Below the pieces are notes generated by a model that saw nothing but the letters and a program-made list of their open reading frames with translations, made no database searches and was not told where the DNA came from. Below, in pieces: positions 1-8,744 of a stretch of 64,000 nucleotides of DNA (the first letter of the stretch is position 1; every line of letters starts with the position of its first letter). The position numbers and the translations under genes are program-made. This stretch comes from Nitrospirota bacterium. Its GTDB lineage: Bacteria > Nitrospirota > Thermodesulfovibrionia > Thermodesulfovibrionales > JdFR-88. The DNA lies in NCBI GenBank assembly GCA_021825295.1, contig JAKAHV010000012.1, positions 1 through 64,000 of the forward strand. Reading direction: 5' to 3'.

Positions 1-40
1 GTCTTGCGGCCGGGGCGCTCAGCCCCCCCCAAAAAAAGAC

Positions 41-202
41 TGAACGAAGGCCGGACCGTTATTGGAGCGCGGCTGGCAGTGAGCGAGGAGCGAAAGGTTG
101 GCAGGATGCGGCGCGTCGTGATCCGTCCGCTTGCTTCCTCTCTCAAGAACCGGGCGGATATCGGCCCACGCTGATAATTTTAACGGTTATTTCCGGGACA
201 GG
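41..202 (-). repeat. Dispersed palindromic repeat, family B, copy 1
   Basis: Read on the minus strand, this stretch matches 24265-24470 and 43866-44085. The shared blocks include 'CCGTTAAAATTATC', a Gly/Pro-rich-looking 'GATATCCGCCCGGTTCTTG' block, 'AGCGGACGGATCACG' and 'CCAACCTTTCG'. The copy is cut short or diverged toward position 41, where the other copies carry the second arm of a long inverted repeat. No coding region is apparent in positions 1-268. Function unknown; it could be a MITE-like element or a structured RNA. Confidence 0.75.
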
Positions 203-232
203 ACACTGGCCTGTCCGCTGCAGGAACGTGAT

Positions 233-263
233 TGCGCAGGAATTCCTAAAGAGTTTTTATAAT
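233..263 (+). promoter_or_regulatory. Putative promoter abutting the radical SAM gene
   Basis: A perfect TATAAT lies at 258-263, only 5 nt before the ATG at 269. A weak -35-like TTGCGC sits at 233-238. No Shine-Dalgarno is present, so the transcript would be leaderless or nearly so. Confidence 0.5.
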
Positions 264-268
264 AGCGC

Positions 269-1390
269 ATGGACACCGTCGAGAAACTCCGGGTGCTATC
301 CCGCGATTCCAGGTATGACCTTGCATGCGCCTGCGGGGGAGGCCGGGATGAGCACCGCAGGAGGGGGGGCGACGGCAGATGGCTCTATCCCGTGGCCCTG
401 CCAGGCGGCGGCTACACCGTCCTGCTGAAAACCCTGCTTTCAAACGCCTGCTCCAACGACTGCAAGTACTGCCCCCTTCGGGCCGAGGCCGATTTCAAGC
501 GCTGCTCGCTCGGCCCCGATGAGGTGGCGCGGTCGTTCATGGAATATCTCAGGCGGAGGATGGCCTTCGGGGTGTTTTTAAGCTCCGCCGTCATGGGCAG
601 CGCGGATTCGACGATGGCGAGGATAAACGGGGCCGCCCGCATCCTGCGAGGGAAATACGGGTTCAGGGGGTATATCCATCTGAAGGTCATACCGGGCGCC
701 TCCGATGCCGCCATAGAGGAGGCGCTGTCGCTGGCAACCGCGGTTTCCCTGAACATAGAGACCCCCGGCGAGCGCCATTTCGCCACCCTGTCAGGAAAGA
801 AGGATTTCACCAGGGACATCATTCGCCCTCTGCAACTGATGAGCAGGCTTACGGGCAGGGGGATGAGGTTTTCCCGCGTCAAATGCACCACGCAGTTCAT
901 AGTCGGGGCGGCCGGTGAGACCGACCGGGAGATAATGGACTACGTCTACGGGGTCTATAAGGGCCTGAAATTCAAGCGCGTCTATTTTTCGGCCTACCAG
1001 AAGGGGTCAGGCGCCCCCGATATTGCAGGGGAAAAGCGCGCGGAGACCTTTCCAAACGAAGTTTTCATCCGCGAGCACCGGCTCTACCAGGCGGACTTCC
1101 TTGCCAGGAAATACGGTTTTGCCAAAGACGATATCGTCTTCGGGGCCGATGGGAACCTTTGCCTGGACAAGGACCCAAAAGAGGTCTGGGCGGATGTTCA
1201 TCCCGAATATTTTCCAGTCAGGATAAACAGCGCCGGGAGGGAGGAACTCCTGAGGGTGCCTGGCCTCGGGCCTGAGACCGTAAAGCTGATACTGGCGGCC
1301 AGGCGTGAGGGGAAAATACGGCGCCTGGAGGACCTGGGGGTCAGGGGCAGGAGGCTCCAGAAGGCCGCAGGTTATCTGATTTACGAATAA
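269..1390 (+). CDS. Putative DNA modification/repair radical SAM protein
   Basis: The 373-aa product has a radical SAM cluster motif C61-x3-C65-x2-C68 in 'NACSNDCKYCPLR', preceded by 'YDLACACGGG', which resembles the N-terminal signature of the radical SAM family described as putative DNA modification/repair (TIGR03916-like). The C-terminus (about 326-373) is a helix-hairpin-helix-like segment, 'VPGLGPETVKLILAARREGK', suggesting nucleic-acid contact. In other genomes this family usually sits beside a small uracil-DNA-glycosylase-like gene. No such partner lies downstream here, and the upstream DNA is a repeat, so the partner may be outside the window or lost. The ATG at 269 was chosen because TATAAT is 5 nt upstream. 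Family assignment is from recognised motifs; the reaction is unknown. Confidence 0.8.
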   Translation: MDTVEKLRVLSRDSRYDLACACGGGRDEHRRRGGDGRWLYPVALPGGGYTVLLKTLLSNACSNDCKYCPLRAEADFKRCSLGPDEVARSFMEYLRRRMAFGVFLSSAVMGSADSTMARINGAARILRGKYGFRGYIHLKVIPGASDAAIEEALSLATAVSLNIETPGERHFATLSGKKDFTRDIIRPLQLMSRLTGRGMRFSRVKCTTQFIVGAAGETDREIMDYVYGVYKGLKFKRVYFSAYQKGSGAPDIAGEKRAETFPNEVFIREHRLYQADFLARKYGFAKDDIVFGADGNLCLDKDPKEVWADVHPEYFPVRINSAGREELLRVPGLGPETVKLILAARREGKIRRLEDLGVRGRRLQKAAGYLIYE

Positions 1391-1426
1391 AAAGTCATCA
1401 ATTGGCTGCAGATCCGGGAAAGGGCG

Positions 1427-4400
1427 TCAGTTTTTCTGGATGTCTTCTTTCAATCGCTCGGTCTCGGGGGAAGGGGAAACGCCGAAGGCGGACGAAAGCT
1501 CCTGCCTGCAGCGCTCATAGGCGGACAGGGCATCGGGCCTCCTGCCCATCCTGCTGTAGCAGGTCATAAGGCCGCGGTACAGATCTTCGGCGAGGGCGTC
1601 GGCCTCGAGTCCCCTGTGGATGAGTTCCACCGCTTTTTCCGGGTTTGCCGTTTTCTCATAATGGCCGGCGAGGGTCCTTATGCACGAGAGGAATCTGCTT
1701 TTTATTCGCTCGCGGGCGGAGACAGACCATGGTTTATCGTCGGCCGGCAGGAAATGCCCTGCATAAAGCGGCAGGGCGCTCTCGATGGATTTGATCTGCG
1801 GGGATTGAGGAAGTCTCAGCGCGTTTTCCACTATGCATTCAAAGGCCCATATGTCCACCCAGCAGCATCTCCGGTCCAGTGTCACCCTGCCGTCCTGAAG
1901 CTGGATGGCCTTCTCATTGCCTGTCAGCCTGCGCAGACGGTGCAGGGTGGTGCTGAACGATGCATGCGCGGTATTGCCTTCGGCCTCCGGCCACAGGGCA
2001 TCGGACAACCGCTCCTCCGATACCGCCTTTCCGCCATACGAAATCAGGGCCTTCAGCATCTCCAGGGGTTTTTGCTGCACTTTCCCCTTGAAAAGAAGGG
2101 GTTTGCCGTCTTTTATCAGCTCGAACCTTCCAAGCGTGTATATCTTCAGCGGCCATGGCCAGTCTTCGATATGCATTGACGTGTCTTCGGGCGCAAGACT
2201 CCTCATCCGGATGAGTTCCTTTACGTAACCGGGTTCTATCCCGTTTTGGAGTGCCTTGGCGGAGAGCCTGGACATGACCGCGTTGTCGCACCACCAAAGC
2301 GGGCAGTAATAGCCGTGTCTCCTTCCCATGGAAAGGGCTTCCCGGAGCAGTTCCATGCCCTCCTTCTCCTGCCCGCCGTCAAGGGCGAATTGCGCCATCG
2401 CGAGCCTGCAGCCAAATTCAAGGACTGTGCTGCCCGCCTGCACCGCGAGGCGGAGCGTCCATTCCAGGTATTGCCGCGCCCTGGCATTTTTGAGCGCGTG
2501 CAGCACCTGCGCCATTGCATACCGCATGAGTATTCCGGGAAATACATAACCCGTATCCCCGGACAGTTTCAGGCCGGAGCCGATGGCGCTGAATGCGGCC
2601 GGGAAATCCCCCATGAGAAATTGATATGAGCAGTTCATGAAGTGATACTGGACATGCAGTTCCTTGCGGACCGGGATGAGCATTGCGCCCATTTTTTCCA
2701 GGTATTGCCGGGCCTTTGCCATGTCCCCCTTCATCAGGGAGCCGTAGATTCCAAGGGCGTAAAGCATATGGTCCCAGAAGTGCAGGCCTGTTTTTGCTCC
2801 GAATTCAAGGGCCCCGGAGATTCTCCTGTCCGCTTCTTCAAGGCTTGACAAGTCCCATAGATGCCTGCCGGCGTGCGTGACATCCGACAAAAGCTGAAAC
2901 ATCTGGGACGCGGCAGATGAAGACCTCAGTCCCCTGGCTTGTTCGATCAGCGCGTTGCACCGGGTAAAATCTCCGGCCCAGTGGTAGTGGATATTCGCGA
3001 CTGACAATGCCTGCAGGCCGATGTCCATATCGCCGCTTTGCCCGGCCAGGGCCCAGGCCTTTTCAAAAAAACCGGTTATTTGCGGATGGCCCGGCCTGCG
3101 AAATGAAAGCGCCTGGCCGATGGCCGACATGGCGCGCGACTGGACGGATGGGGGCGTTGAGGGCAGCGCCTCCTCGATCCTTTCAAAATATACCGATATC
3201 AACCCGTCGAGGGGATGGAAGTCGTCCCATTCAAATATCACGGCTTCGACTATGTAGGACCACGACAAGACCATCCCCAGCCGGCCGCCTGTTTCCGTGA
3301 ACCGCGCAAAGGCCCCTTCGAGTTCCGTGCGGGCCGCGGAGAAATTGTATCCCATGAGGCTCATCCCCAGCCAATAGAGGAGCCAGGGGTCGGACTCCAG
3401 CACATTTGGGGGCATGCCGCGCAGCCATCCTTCAAGCGTAATGTTTCTGCCCTGCTTAAGAAGTGATGGGGCGTGGCCCAGGACCAGCGGGACAAGCCTC
3501 TCCCAGTTCTTCGTTTCCCGGTAGGCGGAGGCGGCGTCCTCGATCTGGCCGGCTTCTTCCAGCACCGAAGCCGAGCGGTTCTGCAGGAGACGGATCTCCC
3601 CGGAGCCGGCCGATTCCCTCAACCGGGCAAGCAAAAACTCCCGGAAGAGCGAATGGTACCTGTATGCCGGCTCCCCCGTCTGGCGTTTTTCCGTGAAAAA
3701 ATGGTTACGGCTCAGCTCCGACAACAGGCGGCCCGCGCGCCTGCTGCCGGTCAATTTCCCGGCCATGGAGGCGGTCATTTCCGGAAGCAATGCGGTCCTG
3801 ATGAGGAAACTCTGCGTTTCCTTATCCATTTTCCCGAGGGTTTCGCCTGCGAAATAATCGAATACGGCCTTTTGAGAAAGTTCCGGCAGCCTGTTTATCA
3901 GCTCAGGCGCGATTTCCCCATACCTTGCGCGCTCCAGAAGGAGCATCAATCCGGCAATCCAGCCCTGGGTCTTGTGATATACCCCGGAGATGATATCGTC
4001 CGCAATCCCTCTCGGACCATGCAGCCTGATGATTTCCTTGTACTCCTGCTGCGTAAATCTGATTTCATCCCATCCAAGCGTAATAACCTTGCCGGCCGCC
4101 CTCAGGCGCGCGAACCCGGCCGGAGGCTCGCTCCGGCTGATTATAATCGCGCGTATGCCTTTGCGCGCCGCGCCTTCTCCGGGCCATTCCGGGAGGGCCG
4201 AAAGGCCCTCCAGCATCACTTCATGGAACGCCGATTCAGGCGGCACGTCCTGATAGTTGTCAAATACAAGGACGAAAGGCGGCTTTAATCTGATGAAGAG
4301 TCCCTCAAAATACCTCTTTGAAAAGACGGGCACGCCAAACGCATATTCAGGGGTCAGAAGAGGCATGGGCCTTTTGTGCCCCGAGGCCGCTTTTTTGGCC

Positions 4401-4648
4401 GCGAGCCCCATGTAATAGAAGAAGGTGGAGACATCCGTGTCTCCCCCGTCGATCCGATACCAGAGGCAGGGGAGCCCGGAGGTCTCGATATAGCTTGAAA
4501 CCAGAGTCGTTTTACCCGATCCGGGGGGGCCGGTTATCCAGACAAGATTGTTATCGCTGCGGGCAAGCCTGCGGAACAATCCCCGGCGGTAGAAGGTACC
4601 TTTTGTGCCCGGCCGCGTTATCTTGGTTATCGGGGCATTGTTTTTCAT
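1427..4648 (-). CDS. Large MalT/BTAD-type transcriptional activator with ATPase domain
   Basis: The 1073-aa protein starts with a STAND-type NTPase: Walker A 'GPPGSGKTT' at 40-48 and a Walker B-like 'FVLVFDNYQD' near 130. A long TPR-like helical middle (about 350-800) follows. The C-terminal quarter has a winged-helix DNA-binding segment ('LEMLKALISYGGKAVSEERL', then 'LWPEAEG') and a BTAD tail. This matches MalT/SARP-like activators in which ligand binding and ATP drive oligomerisation. ATG 4648 is preferred over the upstream TTG at 4654. There is no Shine-Dalgarno; two exact 15-bp direct repeats sit immediately upstream. No neighbouring gene is an obvious target. Its 3' end converges with the radical SAM gene. 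The ligand cannot be inferred. Confidence 0.8.
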   Translation of the reverse strand: MKNNAPITKITRPGTKGTFYRRGLFRRLARSDNNLVWITGPPGSGKTTLVSSYIETSGLPCLWYRIDGGDTDVSTFFYYMGLAAKKAASGHKRPMPLLTPEYAFGVPVFSKRYFEGLFIRLKPPFVLVFDNYQDVPPESAFHEVMLEGLSALPEWPGEGAARKGIRAIIISRSEPPAGFARLRAAGKVITLGWDEIRFTQQEYKEIIRLHGPRGIADDIISGVYHKTQGWIAGLMLLLERARYGEIAPELINRLPELSQKAVFDYFAGETLGKMDKETQSFLIRTALLPEMTASMAGKLTGSRRAGRLLSELSRNHFFTEKRQTGEPAYRYHSLFREFLLARLRESAGSGEIRLLQNRSASVLEEAGQIEDAASAYRETKNWERLVPLVLGHAPSLLKQGRNITLEGWLRGMPPNVLESDPWLLYWLGMSLMGYNFSAARTELEGAFARFTETGGRLGMVLSWSYIVEAVIFEWDDFHPLDGLISVYFERIEEALPSTPPSVQSRAMSAIGQALSFRRPGHPQITGFFEKAWALAGQSGDMDIGLQALSVANIHYHWAGDFTRCNALIEQARGLRSSSAASQMFQLLSDVTHAGRHLWDLSSLEEADRRISGALEFGAKTGLHFWDHMLYALGIYGSLMKGDMAKARQYLEKMGAMLIPVRKELHVQYHFMNCSYQFLMGDFPAAFSAIGSGLKLSGDTGYVFPGILMRYAMAQVLHALKNARARQYLEWTLRLAVQAGSTVLEFGCRLAMAQFALDGGQEKEGMELLREALSMGRRHGYYCPLWWCDNAVMSRLSAKALQNGIEPGYVKELIRMRSLAPEDTSMHIEDWPWPLKIYTLGRFELIKDGKPLLFKGKVQQKPLEMLKALISYGGKAVSEERLSDALWPEAEGNTAHASFSTTLHRLRRLTGNEKAIQLQDGRVTLDRRCCWVDIWAFECIVENALRLPQSPQIKSIESALPLYAGHFLPADDKPWSVSARERIKSRFLSCIRTLAGHYEKTANPEKAVELIHRGLEADALAEDLYRGLMTCYSRMGRRPDALSAYERCRQELSSAFGVSPSPETERLKEDIQKN

Positions 4649-4650
4649 TT

Positions 4651-4681
4651 GCAATTAAAACAAAGAGCAATTAAAACAAAG
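4651..4681 (-). repeat. Tandem 15-bp direct repeat at regulator start
   Basis: GCAATTAAAACAAAG occurs at 4651-4665 and again exactly at 4667-4681 (period 16 bp), just upstream of the regulator ATG at 4648. It could be an operator or a 5' UTR element. Confidence 0.6.
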
Positions 4682-5140
4682 ATTTAAAAAAAGGTATTTT
4701 ACAGTTTCAACAGTGAAGTTGCAAACGATTTTCCCTCCGCCGGTTAAGCGCCATATGACACTTGCATTGCAACCCGCGTGAGTTATTTCACGCAAGGATT
4801 CCCTTTTAAAAACCTTTAAGTTTAAAAATCAAAATACAATTCATAAATAACTTACTAAATATAAATATTTTGTTATAGCATCTACAATCTGGAGTAGAAA
4901 TTGCGATTCTTCAAGGATTTGGAGAGTGCGATTTTCGTAAATGCTCTTTGAGGAAGGAGGAGCGAAATGCCAAGCCGAAAGTAACCGGCGCCGTCTGTGT
5001 ACACCCCTGTTAATTAAGGCAGGGACAAGTTTTTTAAAAGGGAGCAGGAGGGGGAATTGGCCGGCGCAATGGATTCCGGACATATCCGGGACGGCAAAAA
5101 AACGCTGGCAATAAAATCTTCATCAGAGGGAGTTAATGCC
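4682..5140. other. AT-rich divergent intergenic region
   Basis: This gap separates the minus-strand regulator from the plus-strand NHL gene. Positions 4800-4890 are very AT-rich with several TATAAT-like strings, so promoters for both directions are likely here. Positions 4960-5030 are G+C-richer and could fold, but I could not match them to a riboswitch class. A short minus-strand reading frame here shows no coding character. Confidence 0.5.
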
Positions 5141-5749
5141 ATGAAAAGATGGCTGGCGATTTTAATCGTCTTTGGTCTTGCGGGATGTCTTCTTTCCAGG
5201 GCGGCGGAGGCCGCAAATTCCTACTCCTTCGACCTCACATGGGGCACTTCAGGCTCGGGCAACGGGCAGTTTTCTTATCCCTATGGGGTAGCGGTGGACG
5301 CCTCGGGAAACGTCTATGTCGCCGATAGAGGCAACAACCGCATCGAGAAATTCGATACAAACGGCAACTATCTTGCGCAGTGGGGCACTTCAGGCTCGGG
5401 CAGCGGGCAGTTTAATCAACCATTCGGAGTGGCGGTTGATTCTTCCGGCAACGTCTACGTCGCCGATACTGATAACAACCGCATCGAGAAATTCGTCCCG
5501 TACGGTACAATCAACGCAACCGTCCTTTACAACGGCCAGCCGCTCCAAAACGCATATTTATATCTGCAAGGCTCCATCCCTTACGCTCCGAGGGATTTTT
5601 ACCGGCAGCCCGCGGCCTTCATCGCCGTCAACAATCCCTCCGATGCAAACGGGATACTTTCGGCCGAAGTGCCCGCCGGCACCTGGTATGTCCGGATCAC
5701 GAAGAGAGCGGGCAATTCATCCGTCTATGGCCCGCCCCGTTTTATTTGA
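5141..5749 (+). CDS. Secreted NHL-repeat protein, probably truncated at the C-terminus
   Basis: The 202-aa protein has a signal peptide (KR, hydrophobic core, cleavage near 'AEAAN'; a Cys in 'LAGCLLS' could also be a lipobox). At least two NHL beta-propeller repeats follow, of the type 'GVAVDASGNVYVADRGNN', separated by 'WGTSGSGxGQF'. Then comes a short beta-rich domain ('TVLYNGQPLQNAYLYLQG'). A full propeller needs about five to six NHL repeats, so this one is partial. The frame stops at TGA 5747-5749 after 'VYGPPRFI', 8 nt inside the 3' end of the convergent memoB-like gene, which suggests the 3' part was lost by deletion. The start at 5141 has GAGGGAG upstream. Role unknown; probably extracytoplasmic. 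Confidence 0.75.
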   Translation: MKRWLAILIVFGLAGCLLSRAAEAANSYSFDLTWGTSGSGNGQFSYPYGVAVDASGNVYVADRGNNRIEKFDTNGNYLAQWGTSGSGSGQFNQPFGVAVDSSGNVYVADTDNNRIEKFVPYGTINATVLYNGQPLQNAYLYLQGSIPYAPRDFYRQPAAFIAVNNPSDANGILSAEVPAGTWYVRITKRAGNSSVYGPPRFI

Positions 5750-6545
5750 TGATTATTCCGGCGTACCCGACGACCTGGGAATAATCCCCGCTGGCCTGCC
5801 CGCTGGTGGCGTACTGTGTCAGCCTGGCCTCGCTTGCGCCAAGCAGTTTTGCCGCATAGAGCATCACGGCCACGGCGGCGGCCCCGCACATCGATATCCG
5901 TTTTTCGGAGACCGTCTGCAGCAGTCCTTCGGGGTCCAGTTTCAGGATGTGCTCTATCGCGAGCGCGTCCATCTTCCTTGCCATCTCTTCCGGGACGTAG
6001 TGGCTCATGTCGGAGCTTGCTATGATGAGGACGTCTTCCCTGTCCGCCTCCAGCGCCCTCGCCAGGCCCTCGCCCGCTTTTCTGAGGTAATCGAGGAGGG
6101 CCTGCATCATCACGACGGGCACTATGGCCGCGTCCGGTCTGAGGCGGACGACAAACGGCAGTTGCACCTCCAGGGAGTGTTCGAAGATGTGGGCGGCCTC
6201 ATCGCCCGTGAAGAAAGGCACCTCGTCCAGCACCCTGCGGGCAAGCGGCGCATCGACGGGGAGCCTTCCGTTGGGGACTTCCCACTGCCCCTCCGTCATG
6301 ATTGAAAACTGCGGGCCGACCCCGGTGTGGTTCGGGCCCAGGAGGACGATTTTTTTGGGTATTTTTATGCTTGAATACACGGAACCCGCCACGCGGCCGG
6401 AGTACATGTAGCCCGCGTGCGGGCACACCGCGGCAATGGCCTTTTCCCCCGGGCCCTCCCCGGCAAGCAGATGGTCCACCTCCGCATTAAGCAGGGTGGC
6501 CGAATCCGGATAGAACCGTCCTGCCGCCGCCGCCTCCCTCGTCAT
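5742..6545 (-). CDS. amrB: AmmeMemoRadiSam system protein B (Memo-like)
   Basis: The 267-aa protein carries the Memo family landmarks: 'CPHAGYMYSG' (H43), 'GPNHTG' (H73), 'HIFEHSLEVQLPF' (about 119-131), 'SSDMSHY' (177-183) and 'MCGAAA' (C220). In human Memo the equivalent His and Cys residues line the metal site related to class III extradiol dioxygenases. Bacterial copies usually occur with AmmeMemoRadiSam A and a radical SAM partner, neither of which is here. The start at 6545 has a good Shine-Dalgarno (GGAGG) inside the end of dnaB and lies 2 nt after the dnaB stop, so it is the last gene of rplI-dnaB-amrB. Substrate unknown. Confidence 0.88.
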   Translation of the reverse strand: MTREAAAAGRFYPDSATLLNAEVDHLLAGEGPGEKAIAAVCPHAGYMYSGRVAGSVYSSIKIPKKIVLLGPNHTGVGPQFSIMTEGQWEVPNGRLPVDAPLARRVLDEVPFFTGDEAAHIFEHSLEVQLPFVVRLRPDAAIVPVVMMQALLDYLRKAGEGLARALEADREDVLIIASSDMSHYVPEEMARKMDALAIEHILKLDPEGLLQTVSEKRISMCGAAAVAVMLYAAKLLGASEARLTQYATSGQASGDYSQVVGYAGIIIK

Positions 6546-6547
6546 GG

Positions 6548-7927
6548 TTAAAAGTCCTCCCCGCCCGGGTAGTCCTCCGGGCTGTAGTCCATGAACCTGG
6601 TGCATTTCGAGAGGAACGCCAGGTGCAGGCCGTGGGCCGTCGGCCCGTTTCTCTGCTTTGCGATGTCCAGGTTTATTACCTCCACTTCCCTGCCCGGTTC
6701 GGCCTGGTTTTTGTTCTTTTCGTCCTTGTAGAGGAAGAGTATCACGTCCGCGTCCTGCTCTATCGCGCCGGATTCCCGGAGGTCGGCCATGTTGGGATTG
6801 CGCCGCTCCCTCTCCACGGCGCGGTTAAGCTGGCTCAGGGCGATGACGGGCACGTTTATCTCCTTTGCGAGCGCCTTCAGCGAGCGCGAGATCTCGGATA
6901 TCTCCTGGACGCGCTGTTCATATCTGCCGTTGCCCCTCATGAGCTGCAGGTAGTCCACCAGGATGAGGCCGAGCCCGTGCTCCCGCTTCAGCCTCCTCGC
7001 CTTTGCCCGCATTTCCAGGGCTGAGATGCCGGAAGTCTCGTCTATGAACACGGGGGCGTCCATCAGCTTGCCGGCCGCTGCGGCCAGCTTGTGGAAGTTG
7101 TTCTTGACGTATCCCCTGCGGACGGAGCTTGCGTCCACCATCGCCTCGGAGCAGAGCATCCTCATGATTATCTGGTTCAGGGACATCTCCAGGGAAAAGA
7201 TCGCCACCGGCTCCCTGTGCTGGACCCCCACGTGCTGGGCTATATTCAGGCCGAAGGCGGTCTTTCCGGCGGAGGGCCGCCCCCCGACAATGACCAGGTC
7301 TCCGGGATGGAAGCCGGCCGTGTACTCGTCCAAATCCTTGAATCCGGAAGGGACGCCCGTTATCGCCTCTTTTCTTTCGTAGAGGCCCTCGATCATCTTG
7401 AAGGTCTCCTTTATGGCCTCCTTGAGGGGGGCGAAGTTGCCCCGTATGCGCCTGTCGGAGACCTCGAAGATCTTCTTTTCGGCCATGTCCATCATGTCGT
7501 CGGATTCGAGCTCCCCCTGGTATATTTTTTCGGCCACCTCGGTGGCCGCCTTCAGGAGCGCCCTCTGCAGGGATTTATCCTTTACTATCTTCGCGTAATA
7601 GACGACGTTTGCCGCGGTGGGCGTCTGGTTTGCCAGGGCGGAGAGGTACTCGGCGCCTCCCGTTTCCTCGAAGGCGCCGCCTTTTTTCAGCTCCTCGGAG
7701 ACGGTCACTATGTCTATGGATTCGTTTTTCTCGAAGAGGCCGAGCATCGACCTGTAAATCCTGCGGTGCGCGGCCCTGTAGAAATCGTCTTCGCCGACGA
7801 TCTCGACGGTCTTCATGATGGAGTCCCCCTCGATGAGCAGGGCGCCCAGCACGGCCTGTTCGGCCTCGACGTTCTGAGGCGGGAGTTTCTCCATGTCCGA
7901 GGGTTTGATGGTTTCAGAAGGTCTCAT
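6548..7927 (-). CDS. dnaB: Replicative DNA helicase DnaB
   Basis: This 459-aa protein is of normal length for DnaB. The N-terminal helicase-collar domain begins 'LPPQNVEAEQAVLGALL'. The RecA-like domain has Walker A 'GGRPSAGKTA' at 215-224, Walker B-type 'LILVDYLQLM', and 'SQLNRAVERR'-like and 'GAIEQDADVILFLYKDE' motifs. It is the hexameric helicase that unwinds DNA at the replication fork and loads primase. It follows rplI by 51 nt on the same strand, a common bacterial arrangement, and precedes amrB by 2 nt. Confidence 0.97.
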   Translation of the reverse strand: MRPSETIKPSDMEKLPPQNVEAEQAVLGALLIEGDSIMKTVEIVGEDDFYRAAHRRIYRSMLGLFEKNESIDIVTVSEELKKGGAFEETGGAEYLSALANQTPTAANVVYYAKIVKDKSLQRALLKAATEVAEKIYQGELESDDMMDMAEKKIFEVSDRRIRGNFAPLKEAIKETFKMIEGLYERKEAITGVPSGFKDLDEYTAGFHPGDLVIVGGRPSAGKTAFGLNIAQHVGVQHREPVAIFSLEMSLNQIIMRMLCSEAMVDASSVRRGYVKNNFHKLAAAAGKLMDAPVFIDETSGISALEMRAKARRLKREHGLGLILVDYLQLMRGNGRYEQRVQEISEISRSLKALAKEINVPVIALSQLNRAVERERRNPNMADLRESGAIEQDADVILFLYKDEKNKNQAEPGREVEVINLDIAKQRNGPTAHGLHLAFLSKCTRFMDYSPEDYPGGEDF

Positions 7928-7978
7928 AATGGCAAAGGCCGGTTCTCCCTCCCCCTATCTTAAGAAGGATGGCGTCTG

Positions 7979-8425
7979 TTATTCTTCGGCTTCCACGACA
8001 ACCTTGACCGCCGCCGTGACGTCATGATAAAGCTTTATATTTACGGTATATTCGCCCAGCCTCTTTATGGGCTCGTCAAGGACGATTTTTTTGCGGTCCA
8101 CCGCAACACCCTGCGCCTTTATGGCCTCCTCGATGTCCATGGCCGTGACGGAGCCGAAGAGCTTGCCCTCTTCACCCGCTTTGGCCTTGAAGGTGAGCGC
8201 CATTTCGTTCAGGCGCCCGGCGGCCAGCAGGGCGTCTTCCTTCTGCTTTATCGCGCGAAGGGCCAGTTGTTTTTTGAGCGCCTCGACCTGCCTGACGTTC
8301 TTTTCGCTCGCCTCGATGGCCAGACCCTGCGGGAAGAGGTAGTTTCTGGCATAGCCGGTCTTGACGTTGACCATGTCCCCCATCCTTCCCAGGTTTTTGA
8401 CATCCTCCTTGAGGATTACCTTCAT
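7979..8425 (-). CDS. rplI: 50S ribosomal protein L9
   Basis: The 148-aa product opens with the L9 signature 'MKVILKEDVKNLGRMGDMV', then 'VKTGYARNYLFPQGLA', followed by the long linker helix and a C-terminal domain. The length is standard. An AAAGGAG site lies about 12 nt before the ATG. The usual upstream rpsF-rpsR genes are not next to it; a 320-bp intergenic region with a divergent chemoreceptor lies there instead. Confidence 0.97.
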   Translation of the reverse strand: MKVILKEDVKNLGRMGDMVNVKTGYARNYLFPQGLAIEASEKNVRQVEALKKQLALRAIKQKEDALLAAGRLNEMALTFKAKAGEEGKLFGSVTAMDIEEAIKAQGVAVDRKKIVLDEPIKRLGEYTVNIKLYHDVTAAVKVVVEAEE

Positions 8426-8641
8426 AAGATTAAAATCTCCTTTCAGATGATAAGCGGCGCACGTGAAAAATAAACCGGATTAAACAAAACCCCGAAAATG
8501 ATAACAGTTCCACGTGGGTTTTAGTATATTTTGTCCGCCAGGATTATTTCAACTGCGCCCCACCCAACCGCAAATCTGACGCAGATCCTCGCCCATATTC
8601 CCCGCCATGCTCCATGGGTCTTCCCCCTGACAGGGTTCCGC

Positions 8642-8670
8642 TAAAGTTTTCCGCCTTCGGACCCGATTAA
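8642..8670 (+). promoter_or_regulatory. Putative sigma-28 (FliA) promoter for the chemoreceptor
   Basis: TAAAGTTT at 8642-8649 and CCCGATTAA starting at 8662 are separated by 12 nt. This is close to the flagellar sigma-28 consensus TAAAGTTT-N11-GCCGATAA, and the next gene is a methyl-accepting chemotaxis protein. The rest of 8426-8744 is non-coding, with an AT-rich tract at 8670-8720. Confidence 0.5.
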
Positions 8671-8744
8671 ATATATATAAAATTATAATTATTTTTTAAG
8701 GATTTCAAAAAAAACAAAAAGGCTGGCAAAAGGGGAGTGATGAG

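Noticed and set aside
4960-5030. Possible cyclic-di-GMP (GEMM) riboswitch before the NHL gene
   Set aside because: Only a loose likeness ('GAGCGAAATGCCAAGCC'); the conserved GEMM core and its pairing could not be assembled.
5747-5749. TGA of the NHL gene as a selenocysteine codon
   Set aside because: The next in-frame codon is also TGA and the following frame has no family resemblance.
5316-6305. 329-codon plus-strand frame over the NHL and memoB genes
   Set aside because: Runs antisense through memoB and out of frame through the NHL gene; no motif of its own.
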